Of a stretch of DNA of 64,000 nucleotides, positions 62,592 through 64,000 are shown piece by piece. Position 1 is the stretch's first letter; the number at the start of each line of letters is the position of its first letter. The position numbers and the translations under genes were made by a program. The DNA comes from Halichondria panicea (lineage: Eukaryota; Porifera; Demospongiae; Suberitida; Halichondriidae): NCBI RefSeq assembly GCF_963675165.1, contig NC_087386.1, forward strand, positions 2,854,169-2,918,168, given 5' to 3'. The notes under the pieces were generated by a model. The model saw nothing but the letters and a program-made list of their open reading frames with translations, was not told the origin of the DNA and ran no database searches.

Positions 62592-62646
62592 CCATGGTAT
62601 ATGGCAGTCAGTATACACTAGGGTATAACTGCCATATACCATGGCT
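62592..62646. repeat. Hairpin, agccatggtatatggcagt
   Basis: About 55 bp: agccatggtatatggcagt, 17-nt loop, actgccatataccatggct; the 17-19-nt arms pair almost perfectly. Confidence 0.8.
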
Positions 62647-62678
62647 GTGGTCAGACAGGTTGTATAAGTAGTACAAAC

Positions 62679-63031
62679 TAGGCCCTGGCAAATTATGCCG
62701 GCATAATTTGGGGCATATAGGTTAGGTCATTATGCTGGCATAATTGGGGCATAATAGGGTTAAAATTTTGGATTTGGTCAATTTGGTACAAATACGACGG
62801 TCCTCTACTGTTGCTGAACGTGTTTTTTCTCTTTTAAATGACTCTTTCACGTCTAGAAGATTATGTTGAATCTTCAGTTTATTACTGTTATGTTACAAAT
62901 GTACAATACAACAAGAGATAATCTACTATACTGCGGAAAAAAGGACGTCAATGTGGGGCATAATGGGTTCTTTCGACAAGCATAATAGGCTGAATTTGGG
63001 CAGAAAAAAGAGCATAATTTGCCAGAGCCTA
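62679..63031. mobile_element. hAT transposon deletion derivative (353 bp)
   Basis: Terminal repeats TAGGCCCTGGCAAATTATGC / GCATAATTTGCCAGAGCCTA, flanked by the 8-bp duplication GTACAAAC (62671-62678, 63032-63039). Inside, around 62800-62930, plus-strand fragments of a hAT transposase C-terminal dimerisation region remain in two frames: AERVFSLLNDSF and LEDYVESS...QYNKR-stop. Most of the transposase is gone. Confidence 0.85.
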
Positions 63032-63541
63032 GTACAAACTACAACTGAAGCCTTTGATCTTTGGTGCAACCATAGTACAATAGCTTTTATACACACATTA
63101 TAATGAATATTCTGAATAAACAGAAATTGCATGAACTCCATGATTGTTGTTAAGAACAATTGATGCCAAAAGTTCAAGAATGGCTACATCGCAGAGCCTT
63201 GCAGCTCTCTTCTCACTCTTGCAGCCACCAATAGCTAGCGCGTTCTAGTGCAGAGCTAACTACTAAGTAGAGCAGCAACACTCGGTGAACAAGTTTTGCT
63301 ACGCACTCTTCTGAAAAGGCTGCAATGGCATTCCAAATAAGGTATAACTCGAGAACGAAGCATTATTTTGCAAATCCATGAATTAAAATCCATGACTAGA
63401 AGCCTATAGAAACTCTTACTTACACTTGATTGATCCTTGAGCAGCTGTAGCAGTCTACACACACACAAACTCGTTTGCGCATGCGCACCGAGGCATAGTC
63501 TAATTAGAGCACTATGCAATTCCTTAATTGGCTTGTGACTA
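63032..63541. other. Non-coding stretch
   Basis: A 116-codon minus ORF (63256-63606) overlaps the hairpin element at 63542 and has no recognisable motif; nothing else is visible. Confidence 0.45.
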
Positions 63542-63595
63542 TAGCCTCGATCCCAGGCCGCACTTCCTCGAAGAGTGGGCCTGGTATATCGACTA
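63542..63595. mobile_element. Short palindromic element, TAGCCTCGA hairpin family
   Basis: TAGCCTCGATCCCAGGCCGC ... GTGGGCCTGGTATATCGACTA; imperfect right arm. Same termini as the 604-bp element at 5611. Confidence 0.55.
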
Positions 63596-63715
63596 TACTT
63601 GCACATGCGCTAACCATTAGCCAGGCAGGATAACAACGTGTATGCTCAGTAAAACAATGACAAACGGAAGTGGATTGAAGGAAGTATAATAGAAAGTTCG
63701 ATTGAAGGTTTCTAG

Positions 63716-63866
63716 CCTATCTGAGAAAGAGCTGATAGCTACCGTAGCCTGCTATGCTAGCAACAGTGTGGATGACAATCGTCTGAACGGAGTGAAAGCT
63801 GAAAGCCTAATGGACAGGCCACGCCCATCTAATACTAACTTTGTGTTGAAAGTCTACTATCTACAG
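63716..63866 (+). CDS. Possible exon of a gene leaving the right edge
   Basis: Open frame containing LSEKELIATVACYASNSVDD and MDRPRPSNTNFVLKVYYLQ, bounded by tttctag and a CTACAG|GTAATG donor. The amino-acid composition looks coding but no ATG is in frame nearby, so it would be an internal exon. No family recognised. Confidence 0.35.
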
Positions 63867-64000
63867 GTAATGCTACTGACTCTGTACAACAATCTACAGC
63901 TCCGTCTCTAGCTAGCTATATATAGCATTATAGCTCTGTGTATGACTTTTAATAATTAGTACATAATTATACTTTGTCAGGATCTTTTCTCTGATAAATT

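Noticed and set aside
63256..63606. 116-codon minus ORF as a gene
   Set aside because: Overlaps a palindromic element and has no recognisable motif or splice signals.

Overview
This window is a piece of a eukaryotic, metazoan genome, most likely a demosponge. Every recognisable gene is split by many short GT-AG introns (45 to a few hundred bases). It contains a Notch receptor, which is restricted to animals, with an unusually small EGF stack, alongside death-domain and caspase-like genes and a KDZ-type DNA transposon. The sponge assignment is an inference from this combination; I cannot name a species.

Left part (1-21.9 kb) is ordinary gene-dense housekeeping DNA. Two minus-strand neighbours are orthologues of vertebrate cytokinesis proteins: an EVI5-like RabGAP (13 coding exons, 3' end off the left edge) and KIF14 (23 exons, 1,495 aa). 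KIF14 is head-to-head, with about 300 bp between start codons, with a plus-strand gene for an unrecognised 387-aa protein. That gene converges on IMP3 (minus, U3 snoRNP protein), and IMP3 is head-to-head with Notch. I rebuilt exon structures by hand. The exon sums divide by three for KIF14, the 387-aa gene, IMP3, Notch, the intact death-domain gene, the 120-aa gene and the PHD gene.

Middle part (21.8-35 kb) is Notch: signal peptide, 11 EGF repeats, two LNRs instead of three, NOD region, one membrane helix, ankyrin repeats and a long Pro/Ser/His-rich tail, 1,516 aa in 15 exons.

From 34.2 to 50.1 kb the window carries a direct tandem duplication of about 7.4-8.4 kb. Each unit starts with the Notch 3' end (functional in unit 1, a broken copy in unit 2). 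Each then has a decayed tail of a death-domain gene, a full death-domain/pseudocaspase gene on the minus strand, and at least one exon of a small unknown gene. The unit-1 death-domain gene is frameshifted; the unit-2 gene is intact (834 aa). It encodes an N-terminal death domain, a conserved helical module and two tandem caspase-like folds, and I see no catalytic His/Cys in either. Comparing the units dates later insertions: a solo LTR and two MITEs in unit 1, and a nested stack of three TIR elements in an intron of unit 2.

From 50.79 to 59.82 kb lies what looks like a complete 9.04-kb KDZ-family transposon. It has 24-bp terminal inverted repeats and a 9-bp target duplication with one mismatch. 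It carries a KDZ transposase gene with two frameshifts, an intact four-exon basic/PHD-finger protein, a decayed HIRAN-like gene, and an array of about 15 repeats of 55-100 bp near its right end. The right end (59.8-64 kb) holds palindromic elements, an orphan third copy of the last death-domain-family exon, a hAT deletion derivative, and perhaps one exon of a gene leaving the window.
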